Positions 22,235 to 33,476 of a DNA stretch of 64,000 bases are shown piece after piece (the first letter of the stretch is position 1; each line of letters begins with the position of its first letter). Origin of the DNA: Pseudogymnoascus destructans. Lineage: Eukaryota; Ascomycota; Leotiomycetes; Thelebolales; Thelebolaceae. Below the pieces are notes generated by a model that was not told where the DNA came from, searched no databases, and worked only from the letters and a program-made list of their open reading frames with translations. Both the position numbers and the translations under genes were made by a program. Location of the stretch: contig NW_020167523.1 in NCBI RefSeq assembly GCF_001641265.1, positions 806,001-870,000 of the forward strand, read 5' to 3'.

Positions 22235-23932
22235 TCATATCAAGCTAAACCTAGTAGAAACGGCGCCTGAGCTCACCCTCTCCCCCGTCAATGCAGTGAA
22301 TGCCTCAGCGACCCTTAGCCACTTGTTAGCATCGTACTCCTGGACCATATTCCTGAGAAAGCGGTCCTTGTTCGGCGTCCACTCAATGGACTGCAGGCCA
22401 TAACTCATGGCGTCCAGCTCCTCCGGCGCGTGCTTCCTCCGGTCTTTGATTGCAATAAACACTCTTCCATTAGCCCGATAGATAATCGGCGCACAGCGGT
22501 TGTATCTATTGTGAATGGAGTTCGGTGTGAAGGTTCCTGGCTTACCAGTCGCCTCTTGCCTGCTGTTTAACCGCTGTGCAATGTCGACGAATGACATGTT
22601 GTAGTTATCATACCAATTGACAATCGCGATATTTTCGGGATCGTTTGCCCCCTTTGATCTCCTTCCCAGGGGTTTCCCCACTTTCTGCTGATAACTTCCA
22701 GCTCGGTGCGCCGCGCGATCGAAATGTCCCTTGAATTGCCTGCTGGACATCGGTTCGCCATGAGATCCTCGCATCCCTGAATGTGATGTGCGGTCATCAC
22801 CAGCCACATCTTCCGTGCTTTGAGCGGTCGTTGAACCTTCAACAGTCGTTGAGTCTTGAACAATTGATGACTCTTGACTAGCCGCTGAGCCTTGAACAGT
22901 CGATAACTCTTGACCGGACGGCAAGTCTTGATCAGACGGTGAGCAGACTGTGCCATCGGAGTCCTCGCTCGTATCGCTACCATCCGGCGCATCAGCTTCA
23001 TGATCCGCCAGTACCGGAGACTGCCTTTGTGCATTCTCAGAAGAAAGAGCATCTCCTTGTTTGTTGATCTGATCTCTGGTCCAACCTTCAGCTTCAGGTT
23101 GGGGCTGAAAAACACTTCCGGGGTGGCCCATGTTCGGAGCCATATTCGCGGAATTGTTGGATTGCATATCAAGATGCTGCGCAAAGCCATTCTGGTTATC
23201 ATACCGGGGCTCTATAATATTCAATAGGCTTCTGCGAAACCCGCTTCTCATATCGCGCGCCTGAGCCGTATTGGTTGTTCCGGAATAGCCGTTGCCAAAT
23301 GCGTGCATGGGAGTAGGGACTTGAGGATTGTAAGAGGCCATATCTCCACTGCCAGTACTGAAGTTATTGAAACCAAATCCCATGCTTGGTTCAGAGAGTC
23401 TTGGCGGCAAAACGCCCCTGCCAGTGCGAGATCGCATCCCCATTTCAGATGGCGAAGGAAGCGAACGAAGACCACGGTTCATACCGTTTTGTCTTGGTTG
23501 AAAGATTTGGTTTTGAGAATATGCGGTGGGATAAGAATGCTGGAGGGGGTTGTTGTCAACCATTGGAGCCGGCGTTGGCGTATAGCTTTGAAGTGGCTCC
23601 TCAGCAATTTGTTGGCGCATGTAGGGATTGAACCCAAGTCCACCACCTTGGCCAAAAGAAACGTGGCGAGCCTCGGAAGCTTGCCCTTCATATGCATTTT
23701 CTGGGAGAGAAATTCCGTTCATTGCACCTGACAGGCCGGTCTGATTGCCATATTGATTCCCAAGAGATGCGTGATTCATGGCTCCTTGGTAGCTCATGTG
23801 AAGTTGATCTAAAACGCCATTAGCATCACATCAGAGGTAGATATATAAGAGTGGAATTAGCTTCTTACCATCAAAGATATTACTCAGGTTGTTGTCGTCG
23901 GCGACAAAATGACTCCCGTTGTTGATCGACAT
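22235..23932 (-). CDS. Asn/Gln-rich nuclear-type protein with SANT/Myb-like C-terminus
   Basis: Two exons (23869-23932 and 22235-23808) give 545 residues. Intron signals are GTAAGA and TTTTAG, and the frame joins as IFDDQLH. The N-terminal 300 residues are rich in Gly, Asn, Met and Gln (NQYGNQTGLSGAMNG). A degenerate Ser/Gln/Thr repeat follows (VQGSAASQESSIVQDS, then TTVEGSTTAQ). The C-terminal 160 residues are folded: RRSKGANDPENIAIVNWYD, FVDIAQRLNSR, and a helix-rich SANT/Myb-like unit WTPNKDRFLRNMV with GAVSTRF. It is probably a DNA-binding regulator; the family was not recognised. The upstream region contains a TTG trinucleotide run. Confidence 0.7.
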
Positions 23933-25040
23933 CGTGGCTGAATCACCTGTCAGTCTTTGGCTCGGAGTCTGCCACAAAGCAATGTAAACAGAGACGGCTG
24001 TGAAAATCGAAGCTGCTGAATGAACGAATCGGGGCATCAGAGCTAAGCTCTGAATGACGACAAAGCTCATGCGGATCATGGGTGCTTTTATCCAACGCCG
24101 AAAGATGCGCAAGAAGAGACATAAAGTGGCAGAAAATCAACATGCCAAAGGAAATTGAATATGAGGTGAGTTTGTACAAAGAGAAGAGTCAAAACTCGAG
24201 GTTTGAAGCCCAATAACAAGTTGATTTCACTTCTGGATCAGCACCCTGAATATGAGACTCGACTGGCACGATACTCGGGAAATGGCGAAAGCTGATGGCA
24301 CTGGTGTTTTGACATTCTGCTTGAAACTCTTGTGCCACCTGGAGGGTTTTTATAAAGCGATGGGCAGGAAATTTTGCAACGTAAATGATATCGAAGGAAA
24401 TCGAACATAGTCAATACTATAAGTGAAGCCTGTACTTACTCGTATGGTAGCTTGCAGTGAACGCGGTGGTTCGAGGGTTCCTTGCAGTTGAGTGCAGTTG
24501 TACTTCTTGCTGTCGAGTAGTTCTGTGTTGAGTGTCGAAGTATTGTTGCTGTTGTGTTCTGTTATTGTTGTTGTTGTTGTTGTTGTTGTGTAGGAAGGAA
24601 GAAGGAATTCGGAACGGTGACAGGAATTTATGCAAGAATAAGAAAGCCTCTCGGTCTCTCAGTCTGCCGGGCAGGTCCAACAGAAATCAGCATCGTGATA
24701 TAGACGTTTTTTCATTTGAGCCGATAATACCCTGCGGGAGAAATGGCAAAGTATGTATTGAATAGAATGATGGTTATGCATTGGACATGAGAAAGCTGGA
24801 ACTTACCAAGAGAATAATCCCTTCGTAATAGCACCGTCCTATCGGGCTCGTATGTAGGATCACTCCTTGTTATGCTGGTAGCAATAGTCGACGATGAGGA
24901 GAAAAATACTTCAGAACGAAAAAAAGGCCAAAAATCGCCTACTCTGAATAGCTGTGGAGGAAAGTTCCAGCACAGAAAGGGTTAAATATCATATGTATTT
25001 CAATGTATAGAGATCAATGGTTTTGGTGTACTGTGATATC
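23933..25040. other. Upstream region of the SANT-like gene
   Basis: 1.1 kb holding the promoter and probable leader of the SANT-like gene and the 3' flank of SCN1. Contains the TTG repeat at 24554-24589. No other coding signal supported. Confidence 0.5.
24554..24589 (+). repeat. TTG trinucleotide microsatellite
   Basis: A run of TTG units (with one ATTG interruption) in the presumed leader of the SANT-like gene. On the minus strand it reads as CAA/AAC. Confidence 0.85.
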
Positions 25041-26222
25041 TCAAGAAAAGACAAAACGACGCCAATTTTCCCCAAGCCGCCTAACGCCATCTTCTAAGCT
25101 CCAGCCCTTGATACTGCATATCTTCCGGGCCATCTCCTCAAGCCTCCTGTCCATTTCATCGCCAGCAGTATGGAGGTCACTTTCAAGAAGTATTCGGTCA
25201 TCTGGGACTTGCTTAATGACCTCAATTGCCTTTTCTGAGCCCGCCGATGCCATATTTATGGCCGAGGAGAATGAAAAGTAAACCGCAGTAGGCACAGAAG
25301 GATGAAAGTATTGCTTCAGAGGCTGTGGGCTACCAGAATATGAATGCAAGCATATTCGTGGGGGAAATGGCTTCGAGGTTTGAGCGTCCGGTTGGATCTC
25401 GTCCTCCTCTTCGCTTGGTAAGAACTCAAGACCCTTTGTGAGCTTTTTCTTTCGTTTGCTGACGACCTTGTTTTCATGACCTTTCCATGTTTCTTCAAGA
25501 GTGTTATAAAGAAAACCATGTCCCCCAACTCCGTGAACAGACACTGCCCTCTGAAGCTCGCCTGCTAATCTGAGCTGCGCCAGTAAGATCTGCTTCTGAT
25601 GCACCATGTTTACTCGATATTGAGTAAGGCGACGGCCTTCTCTTCCCCCAGGAGTGATTTCCATATCTCTGGACTTCTCGAGCTCAGATTCCCACTCTTC
25701 TGGGATCCTAAATGACTTGTCTAAACCTATCTCTCCCACAAGTGCTAGGGGATACGCTTCCAAGTATGCTCTCATCTCTCCGAGGAACTTGGACAGCGAA
25801 AATGGTTCGGGAAGAGACGCAATATAATTCAAATCTTCAGGGGCTGGTAATAAAGCGGATTGATAGTGTTGGACCTTTCTTTGGATCAGATCCGTGGGCA
25901 CGGAAGCATTGCTAACGTCATCATACATTTGATGGGAGAACCACGGGTGCCAACCAAAGCACGGAATAACACGCCCGATAATCTTTCCATGCTGCTTGAA
26001 ACTTTCCAGGTCGACACAATATATGTCAGAAATTTTGGCCACGAGCTCTTGGTCTTGTGCTCTTGTGGCCATTACTGTCAGAACATTTGCTTTCATATGA
26101 GGAATAGTGTCGATGGAGCTCATCGTATCGGTAGGGTGGCAGTGAGCGTCAAAGACTCCCAGGTGCCAGGGGAATACATTAGGGTCCGAGCCCGAGCCCC
26201 TTTCAGCATCGCTCTGCACCAT
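25041..26222 (-). CDS. SCN1: TatD-family hydrolase, Cut9-interacting protein Scn1-like
   Basis: A single exon of 393 residues starting at ATG 26220-26222 (MVQSDAERGSG). The frame is open further upstream, but only with non-ATG codons. TatD metal ligands are visible: FDAHCHPTD (HxH), GFGWHPWFS, VGEIGLDK (Glu), the His in CLHSYSGSP and the Asp in LLESDLHTAG. The architecture matches S. pombe Scn1, a suppressor that interacts with the APC/C subunit Cut9, and the yeast TatD-like proteins. The longer loops than in bacterial TatD and the full ligand set suggest an active metal-dependent nuclease or phosphatase. The activity is inferred from the family. Confidence 0.85.
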   Translation of the reverse strand: MVQSDAERGSGSDPNVFPWHLGVFDAHCHPTDTMSSIDTIPHMKANVLTVMATRAQDQELVAKISDIYCVDLESFKQHGKIIGRVIPCFGWHPWFSHQMYDDVSNASVPTDLIQRKVQHYQSALLPAPEDLNYIASLPEPFSLSKFLGEMRAYLEAYPLALVGEIGLDKSFRIPEEWESELEKSRDMEITPGGREGRRLTQYRVNMVHQKQILLAQLRLAGELQRAVSVHGVGGHGFLYNTLEETWKGHENKVVSKRKKKLTKGLEFLPSEEEDEIQPDAQTSKPFPPRICLHSYSGSPQPLKQYFHPSVPTAVYFSFSSAINMASAGSEKAIEVIKQVPDDRILLESDLHTAGDEMDRRLEEMARKICSIKGWSLEDGVRRLGENWRRFVFS

Positions 26223-26955
26223 GGTGTGAGGGAAGGTGATGTCCTTCTTGGGCAACTTATGGCGTCCTAGGTAGATAACAACAGCTAATAATCGCGGCAA
26301 GGACGAAAGGAGCCTGCTCCTGGTTTCGCCAACCTCGCTGAAATGGGGAATAGACAATTCAAAGTCCAATGAGTATTATGGGAATGAAATTAAAAATTCA
26401 ATGTTCAATCTGAGGTTGTTTCAATAAAAATGCGATTCTCACGTTGAGACTGATGTAAGTGGGTCCTTGCACATCTCACTTGGATGCCAAAGCCCGCGCG
26501 CCTAAGCGGAGCGGGAACCTTGCGGCTGCCTGACAGCCGCCGCCGCCTTGCACTTGAGTACTTGAGTGACTGGGGCTATTCTGACATATCATTTCCAACA
26601 GAACTCGGTCTATACCCTCGAGATAAAGTCTTTACAGAATTTGTAAGTTTACTTGAGTTCACTCGCTTTTATTTTAACGCTTCTATTGCAAAGAACACCC
26701 AGGTGCGCTTTTTACCCATGAAACGTCATTGACAAGCTCGTTCATATAGGCCATCAGGGCATTCATTACACCCCTCGACGACCACGAGTAATACAGCCCG
26801 AGTCTGCATTTCACAAGAAGAATCGAGAAGCCTCTCCTGCAACGTGTCTGGTTCGAACCAGCCTGTAATAATAGAGGGGAGTGGGCCACCATATCTTGTC
26901 GTCAACCTCACATTTCCGAAAGGCACGCTGCCACGTTCATTCGATATCCGGCAAT
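26223..26955. promoter_or_regulatory. Divergent promoter, SCN1 and cullin-1
   Basis: 733 bases. A GC-rich block (about 26490-26550) is followed by AT-rich sequence. The open frame at 26484-26732 has no start context or protein-like composition and was not accepted. Confidence 0.45.
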
Positions 26956-29549
26956 ATGTCGGTTGCAACACGAAGTTTGCTGATGCCGCCTATGCCCAAT
27001 AGAGAGGATTTGCATGCAACGTGAGTAAATTTGGTAGACACTGTGGGCGCAGCATTACTGACGCGGATTTGTTCCAAAGATGGGCATATCTCGAGGCTGG
27101 CATATCCAAGATAATGATTGACCTGCAAAGCGGTATCGACATGAATACTGTAAGTAAGCATCCAGGTCTGGCCCGGAACGCACTGACTTTTTGGACAGTA
27201 CATGGGTGTTTATACGTGAGAACAGCAGATCCGTACGAAGTGGGCACATACTGACTATAGCAGGGCTGTTCATAACTTCTGTACATCTCAAAAAGCTATC
27301 AGCTCCACAACCACCGGTGTTATAGGTGGTGCGCATCGTGGCGGTAAGCATTTCGACGACGAGTGTTTTCTTCAGCTAACGGATGTCAGCCCACCTTCTC
27401 GGCGAGGAACTATACAAAAATCTCAAGAAATATCTCGTCCATTATCTGGAAAGCCTGATTGCCGAGTCCCAAAAGCACGTTGACGAAGCCCTTCTTACCT
27501 TTTACATTCGGGAATGGGACCGGTACACGACGGCAGCAAAATACATTAACCATCTCTTCCGATATCTCAACCGGCATTGGGTGAAGCGAGAAATGGACGA
27601 GGGGAAGAAGGATGTTTATGACGTTTATACGTTGCACTTGGTACAATGGCGCGCATATCTGTTTGAGGCAGTCCACAAGAAGGTAATGGCAGCAGTGTTG
27701 AAGATGGTAGAGAAACAACGCAATGGAGAAACCATTGAGCACAGTCAGATAAAGAGCATAGTCGACTCTTTTGTCTCATTGGGCCTGGACGAGGCAGACT
27801 CAACCAAGGGAACTCTGGATGTTTACAGGTTCAGGTTTGAGAAGCCATTCCTAGAGGCAACCATGGAATTCTACCAGAAGGAGTCGAAACAGTTTGTGGC
27901 CGAAAACAGCATTGTCGAGTATATGAAGAAGGCCGAGATCCGGCTGGATGAAGAAGAGGAGCGGGTGAAGATGTATCTGCATCCCGACATCATCGCGGCT
28001 TTACGTAAGGTCTGCAATACTGCCCTGATTGGCGACCACTCCGCTGTCCTTCGAGACGAGTTCCAATCGCTTCTGGACGATGATCGAGTGGAAGATATGC
28101 AACGCATGTATAACCTTCTCGCAAGGATACCAGATGGTCTTGATCCGTTAAGGATCAGATTCGAGGCACATGTGCGGAAAGCAGGTCTTGCAGCCATTTC
28201 AAAGGTTGCAGCAGATGCGGACAAAATGGAGCCGAAGATTTACGTGGACGCCTTACTGGAAATCCACACACAGTACCAAGCACTTGTCAAGAAGGCTTTC
28301 AAGGACGAGCCCGAGTTCACACGCTCGTTGGACAATGCGTGCAGAGAGTTTGTGAACCGGAACTCTGTGTGCAAGTCTGGCACAAACAAGTCCCCGGAGC
28401 TCCTAGCAAAATATACCGACACATTACTAAGGAAGAGCTCCAGTAGCGCCGAAGAAAGCGACCTTGAGGAGACCTTGACACAGATCATGACGGTTTTCAA
28501 GTACATCGAGGACAAGGATGTATTCCAAAAGTTCTATTCTCGCATGCTTGCGCGGCGGTTAGTCCAAACCACCTCGTCATCAGACGATGCCGAGACGAGC
28601 ATGATCAGCAAGTTAAAAGAAGCTTGCGGGTTCGAATACACGAATAAGCTCCAGCGCATGTTCCAGGACATGCAGATCTCGAAGGATTTAAATAGCGGAT
28701 ACAAGGCGTTTGAGGCCAAACTGGTTGAGAGCGACGATGCGACGGGTGTCATTGACGCCACATACTCGATTCTAGGCACGGGATTCTGGCCACTGAACGC
28801 ACCAACCACATCATTCTCGCCGCCGCCGGAGATTGTAAAGGCATACGAGCGCTTCCAGAAGTTCTACAACCAGAAGCACAGCGGCCGCAAGTTAACATGG
28901 CTGTGGCAGCTTGGAAAGGGCGAGGTGAAGGCAAACTACACCAAGACGAGCAAGATCCCGTATACGTTCCAGGTATCGACATACCAAATCGCCATTCTCC
29001 TCCTCTTCAACGAGCGCGACGTCAACACGTACGACGAGATCATGAAGGCGACGCAACTGAGCCAAGAGGTCCTCGACCCGCAGATGGCCATCTTTGTCCG
29101 CGCCAAGGTCCTCCTCCAGTCCCCCGAGGGACCAAATTACACCCCCGACACCAAGTTCTCCCTAAACTACGACTTCAAGAATAAGAAGATCCGTATCAAC
29201 CTCAACATCCAGGTCAAGTCGGAGCAGAAACAGGAGGCGGAGGATACGCACAAGACTATTGAGGAGGACAGGAAGCTGCTCATGCAGGTTAGTCCCCCTA
29301 CTGATTCCCCCATCCATCCCCTGCCGAAATTAAATGAAAGCTAACAAACCCCCTTTTTAGTCCGCAATCGTCCGCATCATGAAGTCCCGTAAGAAGATGA
29401 AGCACAGACTCCTCGTCAGCGACACCATCGACCAGATCAAATCGCGCTTCGTCCCCAATATCCCGGATATCAAGAAGTGCATCGAGATCCTCCTCGAGAA
29501 GGAGTACCTCGAGCGTCTCGATGATGACGAGTTGGGATATCTTGCTTAA
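26956..29549 (+). CDS. CDC53: Cullin-1, scaffold of SCF ubiquitin ligases
   Basis: Six exons: 26956-27020, 27080-27149, 27199-27215 (17 bases), 27264-27343, 27390-29287 and 29361-29549, giving 772 residues. The spliced N-terminus is MSVATRSLLMPPMPNREDL, then WAYLEAGISKIM and YMGVYTAVHNFCTSQKA, the Skp1-binding cullin repeat. RGAHLLGEELY and YLNRHWVKREMDEGKK follow, then the cullin homology domain (FYSRMLARRLV, YKAFEAKLVES) and a winged-helix C-terminus with the neddylation lysine in IVRIMKSRKKMKH. It scaffolds Skp1/F-box modules and Rbx1. The 17-base exon encodes YMGVYT and is needed for frame. Introns 1-4 are 46-59 bases, and the last one is 73. Confidence 0.97.
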
Positions 29550-30560
29550 TCCCTTCCCGACAAGCTTCACGAACTCCCCTCCTACCCGAAATCATGAACC
29601 ACCACCACTGCGCTATCGGGGCGTGGTGCGTATCTACTCTACTTACCTATCTACACACAAACACGACTTGTGAATTGACAGCATGGCGTCCATCCCGAGA
29701 CGGGGGCAGGGGCGCAGATACCGAGAGGCGGTGCTCGGAGCTGGATACTTCGTCAAACTGCGGAGAGAGGAGAATTTGGGCGGGATATTGGCAGTTGGGG
29801 CAGGGGCAGGGGAAGAGAAGGTGTATGCTGCTGCTTAACGCGCGTAATTAGATCGGATGATACCGCGGGAGGGGAGGTGAGACAGGTTTTTTAACTACAA
29901 GGGTGGAGGGGCAGAGGGCTGTCTGCAAGCAACCTCAAGATATAGAAAAATGGGGAATCAGTTAACTATTTTCTGTGCAATGAGTTTTGGGGATTTTATA
30001 TGCTGTGATGGATGGGTCGTGGCCCGGGAGGGTTATGGAGGTTTTGTGTGGGGAGGGGTATCATACGATGCATTCACACCCCTACCCCATCTTACAAGCT
30101 CCACAAATGAACACCCATCCCAATCCCTTCTGTATTTACACGTCCAAAAAAGATTGATAGTGGTGGTGATGGTAATGATGTGTATGTCCCTTCTTTACTA
30201 TATATATCCCTTTATAGAATAAAAAATAAACGTATGAATGTGTTCTGTGTTCTGTGCGCGTCTATAGGACCAAAAATAAATCCGTCCTTATACAAAATAA
30301 AAAACGCGTACTATGCCCACTCCCTTTTCTCCCGCTCACTCTTACTGCCCCTGCACACATCTACCAGGCACTCCCGCAGGCCCATTTCGTTCGGCTTCCT
30401 CATATTGGAGGGTAGATATCTCTTTTAGATCCGCAATTACTTTGGTCTAGAAGATTATCACGCCCCCCCTCCCCCACCACCCTCTCACCCGCTGATATGA
30501 ACTCCTTGCCTTTCTCCGACACCGCGACCGACCCCCGACTCCGCTAAGGTGGGTGGGTGC
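29550..30560. other. Convergent 3' region, cullin-1 and HOG1
   Basis: About 1 kb between two convergent stop codons. It should hold both 3' UTRs. AT-rich polyadenylation-like sequence occurs around 30195-30305 (AATAAAAAATAAAC, ATACAAAATAAAA). No gene is supported. Confidence 0.6.
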
Positions 30561-32103
30561 CTAAATCGGTATCTGCTCATCCATCTTCACCTCCGGGTCG
30601 CCGCCTGCGTCGTCCACGTTGTGGTAGTCGAGGATCTCGGAGTACATCATAATCTTCCAAGTATCCACCGGCAAATCCGCATCGTTAAACGACCAATCGA
30701 ACTTCTCCTCCGCTGCCGGCTCGTCGGTGGGGTCGTGGTAAGGGGAGAGGTACTCGTGTGCTAGGGCGTCGGTGGCCTTGACGCGCTTGCGGGGGTCGAA
30801 GACGAGCATTTGCTCGAGGAGGTCGACGGCTGGGGGGGTGTTAGATAAGAGCTTACAACTAGGATTGTTGGGGGGGGAGGGGGGGAGAGGACGTACCTTC
30901 AGGACCGGCGTTCTTGAATTTGTCTATTAATGGCTTTCTTTCGCGCTTAGGGAGGGATTGAACAAATCGCAGGGTCTTAAAAAAACCAAGTTAGCAATGC
31001 GAACAGAGGGCCAGCCACAGTCCCGCCTAAACTCACATTCTCGCTCGCAATTGTATGAATAACGTCGTCCGGCGGCGTCCCCAACAGCTCCGTAATAATC
31101 GAAAACTGATTAACATGATCCTTCCCCGGAAACAACGGCTTCCCCTCCAACATCTCCGCAAAGATGCACCCCGCGCTCCAGATATCTACCTCCACGTCGT
31201 ACTTCTGCCACGTCAGCATGATCTCCGGCGCGCGATAGTACCGCGTCGACACGTATCCCGTCATCTGCGGGTCTTGGATGCGCGCGAGCCCGAAGTCGCA
31301 GATCTTGAGATCGCAGTTCTCGTTTACCAGGATGTTGGAGGGCTTGAGGTCGCGGTGGACGACGCCGGCGGAGTGGACGTATTTGAGACCACGGAGGATT
31401 TGGTAGAGGAAATATTGGATGAATTGTTTTTCGAGGGGGCGGGACGTGAGGAGGCGGTGCAAGTCGGTGCCGAGGAGCTCGGTGACGAAGTAGCTGGGGA
31501 GGTTGTTAGGGTTGTCTTGTAAGGCTGGGGGGGGGGAGGAAGGGGCTCTGGACGTACATGTCCTCGAGCGGGGAAATGAAGATGTCGCTGAGGGAAATGA
31601 CCTAGGTGTTGTTAGAGCCTTGCCTTTTCTAGCCAGGGTAAGCAGTGGGTTCGCACATTCTCATGCTTGAGATGCTTCAGCAGCTTCAGCTCACGGTAAG
31701 TCCGCTTCGACAAGACCGGAGTGCTGAAGGGCTTCATAATCTTCTTGATCGCAACATGTTGTCCTGTGAGCTGATCCTTGGCCGAGCTAGAGTCGCAATT
31801 AATACCTCCATCCTGCGCAATGATCGGGTTTTTTTTGGATAAGCATACCATACGAGGCCAAATGCTCCCATGCCAACCGGCTGGAGATCCGAATACCTGC
31901 GTGGGTGTTATCAATCCGCTCCGTTCGTTGTTCATTTTCGCCCCCTCGTGGCCGGGTTTCATCGACCCCGCATACCTTGAAGTCTTATCACAAAACAGAT
32001 TAGCGTGTTGCCACATGCGCTTGGAAGTAGAGGTAGAGGGGAGGAGCGAGCTTACGATCTCAAACTGCGTGCCAAAGATGGACGCGCGAACGAATTCCGC
32101 CAT
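30561..32103 (-). CDS. HOG1: Stress-activated MAP kinase HOG1/SakA/Sty1
   Basis: Eight exons: 32056-32103, 31976-31983 (8 bases), 31849-31896, 31657-31786, 31558-31601, 31037-31493, 30897-30975 and 30561-30829, giving 360 residues. The glycine loop is VGMGAFGLVCSAKDQ, the ATP lysine sits in HVAIKKIMKPF, and the HRDLKPSN catalytic loop, the DFGLARIQ metal-binding motif and the TGY activation lip (QMTGYVSTRYYRAPE) are intact. The TGY lip identifies the p38/Hog1 class. DVEVDIWSAGCIFAEML and the C-terminal HEYLSPYHDPTDEP common-docking region are also present. It acts downstream of the Pbs2-type MAPKK in osmotic and oxidative stress. Exon 2 (codes T-S-R) is among the shortest exons one can credit. 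Confidence 0.97.
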
Positions 32104-32484
32104 GGCTGCTGCGACTTGTTATGGCTGGGATTAAGTCTGTCTGCGGCGTGTCGAGGGGTATTATTATTAGGTTTTGGGAGGTGGCGGTGGGTTTTGGGAG
32201 TTGGCTGTTTTGTTTTGATGGGAAAGCGACTTGTCGATTAGACTAGGAGTGGGAAAGACTTTGGTAGCGGGCGAGGGATGGGAGGAGGAAACGCCAATCG
32301 CGTAATCGTGCTGGAGACGTTTTAGCGGGGTCCAGACGATAAGTTGGCAGGTTGGGAGGATTGGAAGGGTCAAGGAGAATAAGGGAGGTGAGAGGGTTGG
32401 CAAAGGGTTCAATCTCGGTCAAAAGAAGGGCAATATCTCCTTTCGTTGCCCTGTCGAGTCTGTTTCTCTCCCTCTTTTCTCGAT

Positions 32485-32572
32485 CTCTTCCCTATCTCTT
32501 CCCTGTCTCTTCCCTGTCTCTTCCCTATCTCTTCCCTGTCTCTTCCCTGTCTCTTCCCTGTCTCTTCCCTAT
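32485..32572 (+). repeat. 11-bp tandem repeat, CTCTTCCCTGT/CTCTTCCCTAT
   Basis: Eight tandem 11-bp units, alternating G and A at one position, about 380-470 bases upstream of the HOG1 start. Pyrimidine-pure on the plus strand, the kind of tract that can form triplex DNA. Confidence 0.85.
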
Positions 32573-32846
32573 GTCCAGCGACAAAAAAATATGTGCGCCG
32601 GCGGGTGGTGAACAACAGCTCAAACTAACCACGTTGCTGGGCTGGCGGGGCGTGCGTCCGGTACGCCCGCGTTTGCCGCCTACTTCGGGTATGGGATCGG
32701 TATTTGGCTCGGTATGGCGGAGTATAGAAAGAGTCCGTCCGTCCGTCCAGTTAGCCGTAGGTCCCAGTTCCCGTAGTGTACTTTGTTGTACGTAGTCGAG
32801 TCTATTTTATTTCCCGACCGCAATAGGGAATTGCTTAGAGTATCCG

Positions 32847-32937
32847 GTCCCATCCCTTCCCATCCCCCCATCCCATCCCCCCCATCCCATTCCCCCATCC
32901 CATCCCCCCATCCCATCCCCCCCATCCCATCCCATCC
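32847..32937 (+). repeat. CCCATCCC-type microsatellite
   Basis: About 90 bases of irregular CATCCC, CCCATCCC and CCCCCCATCCCAT units. C-rich on this strand, so G-rich (GGGGGGATGGGAT) on the other. Confidence 0.85.
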
Positions 32938-33476
32938 AAACCCTAACTCTCAAGGGAATTAGGACGGGAAAAGCGTGTCACCAAAACAAACATCCCAGCT
33001 CTCGAGCCTACCAGCCGCGGCGACGTCATAACCATGCCACTTAGACCTACCAGGCCCCGTCACGACCCAGTGAGGACCCAGTCAGGAACCTAGACCCTTC
33101 GCGGCCGCGGGGGGCAAATGTAGTTAGGGATGTGAGTCGCTGCGGGGTACGTCATGATGCTTCTTCACACATACCCCAGCGGACTGTATGTATACTCCGT
33201 TGTACCGTTTAAATCCACCACGGCTGCTTCCACTCGCATGACGGATCCGGGTCGTGACGGGGATACTTTCACGTGTTTGAGAGATCGTGAGGCTGAGGAA
33301 GGGCCTTGATCTCGGGAGATCATACAGGATAGACAGGAGGTGAGACGTGGCTGCTGTGGGTGGCTACAGAGTAAGGATAATCATATACTTCGTTCCTTCC
33401 CCTCCTAAAGAAATATACCCAATGCGTCCGTCCCTGGCCTTTGCTTGCATCCCCCCAAGACCTCCCATGCACTCAC

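Larger units (their letters stand above)
32104..33476. other. HOG1 upstream region with simple repeats
   Basis: About 1.4 kb upstream of HOG1 and downstream of GPH1. It contains two CT/CCCAT-rich repeat blocks, annotated separately, and no supported gene. Confidence 0.6.

Noticed and set aside
26223..26369. Upstream extension of the SCN1-like protein
   Set aside because: The frame is open but begins with a non-ATG codon; the first ATG at 26222 gives a normal start.
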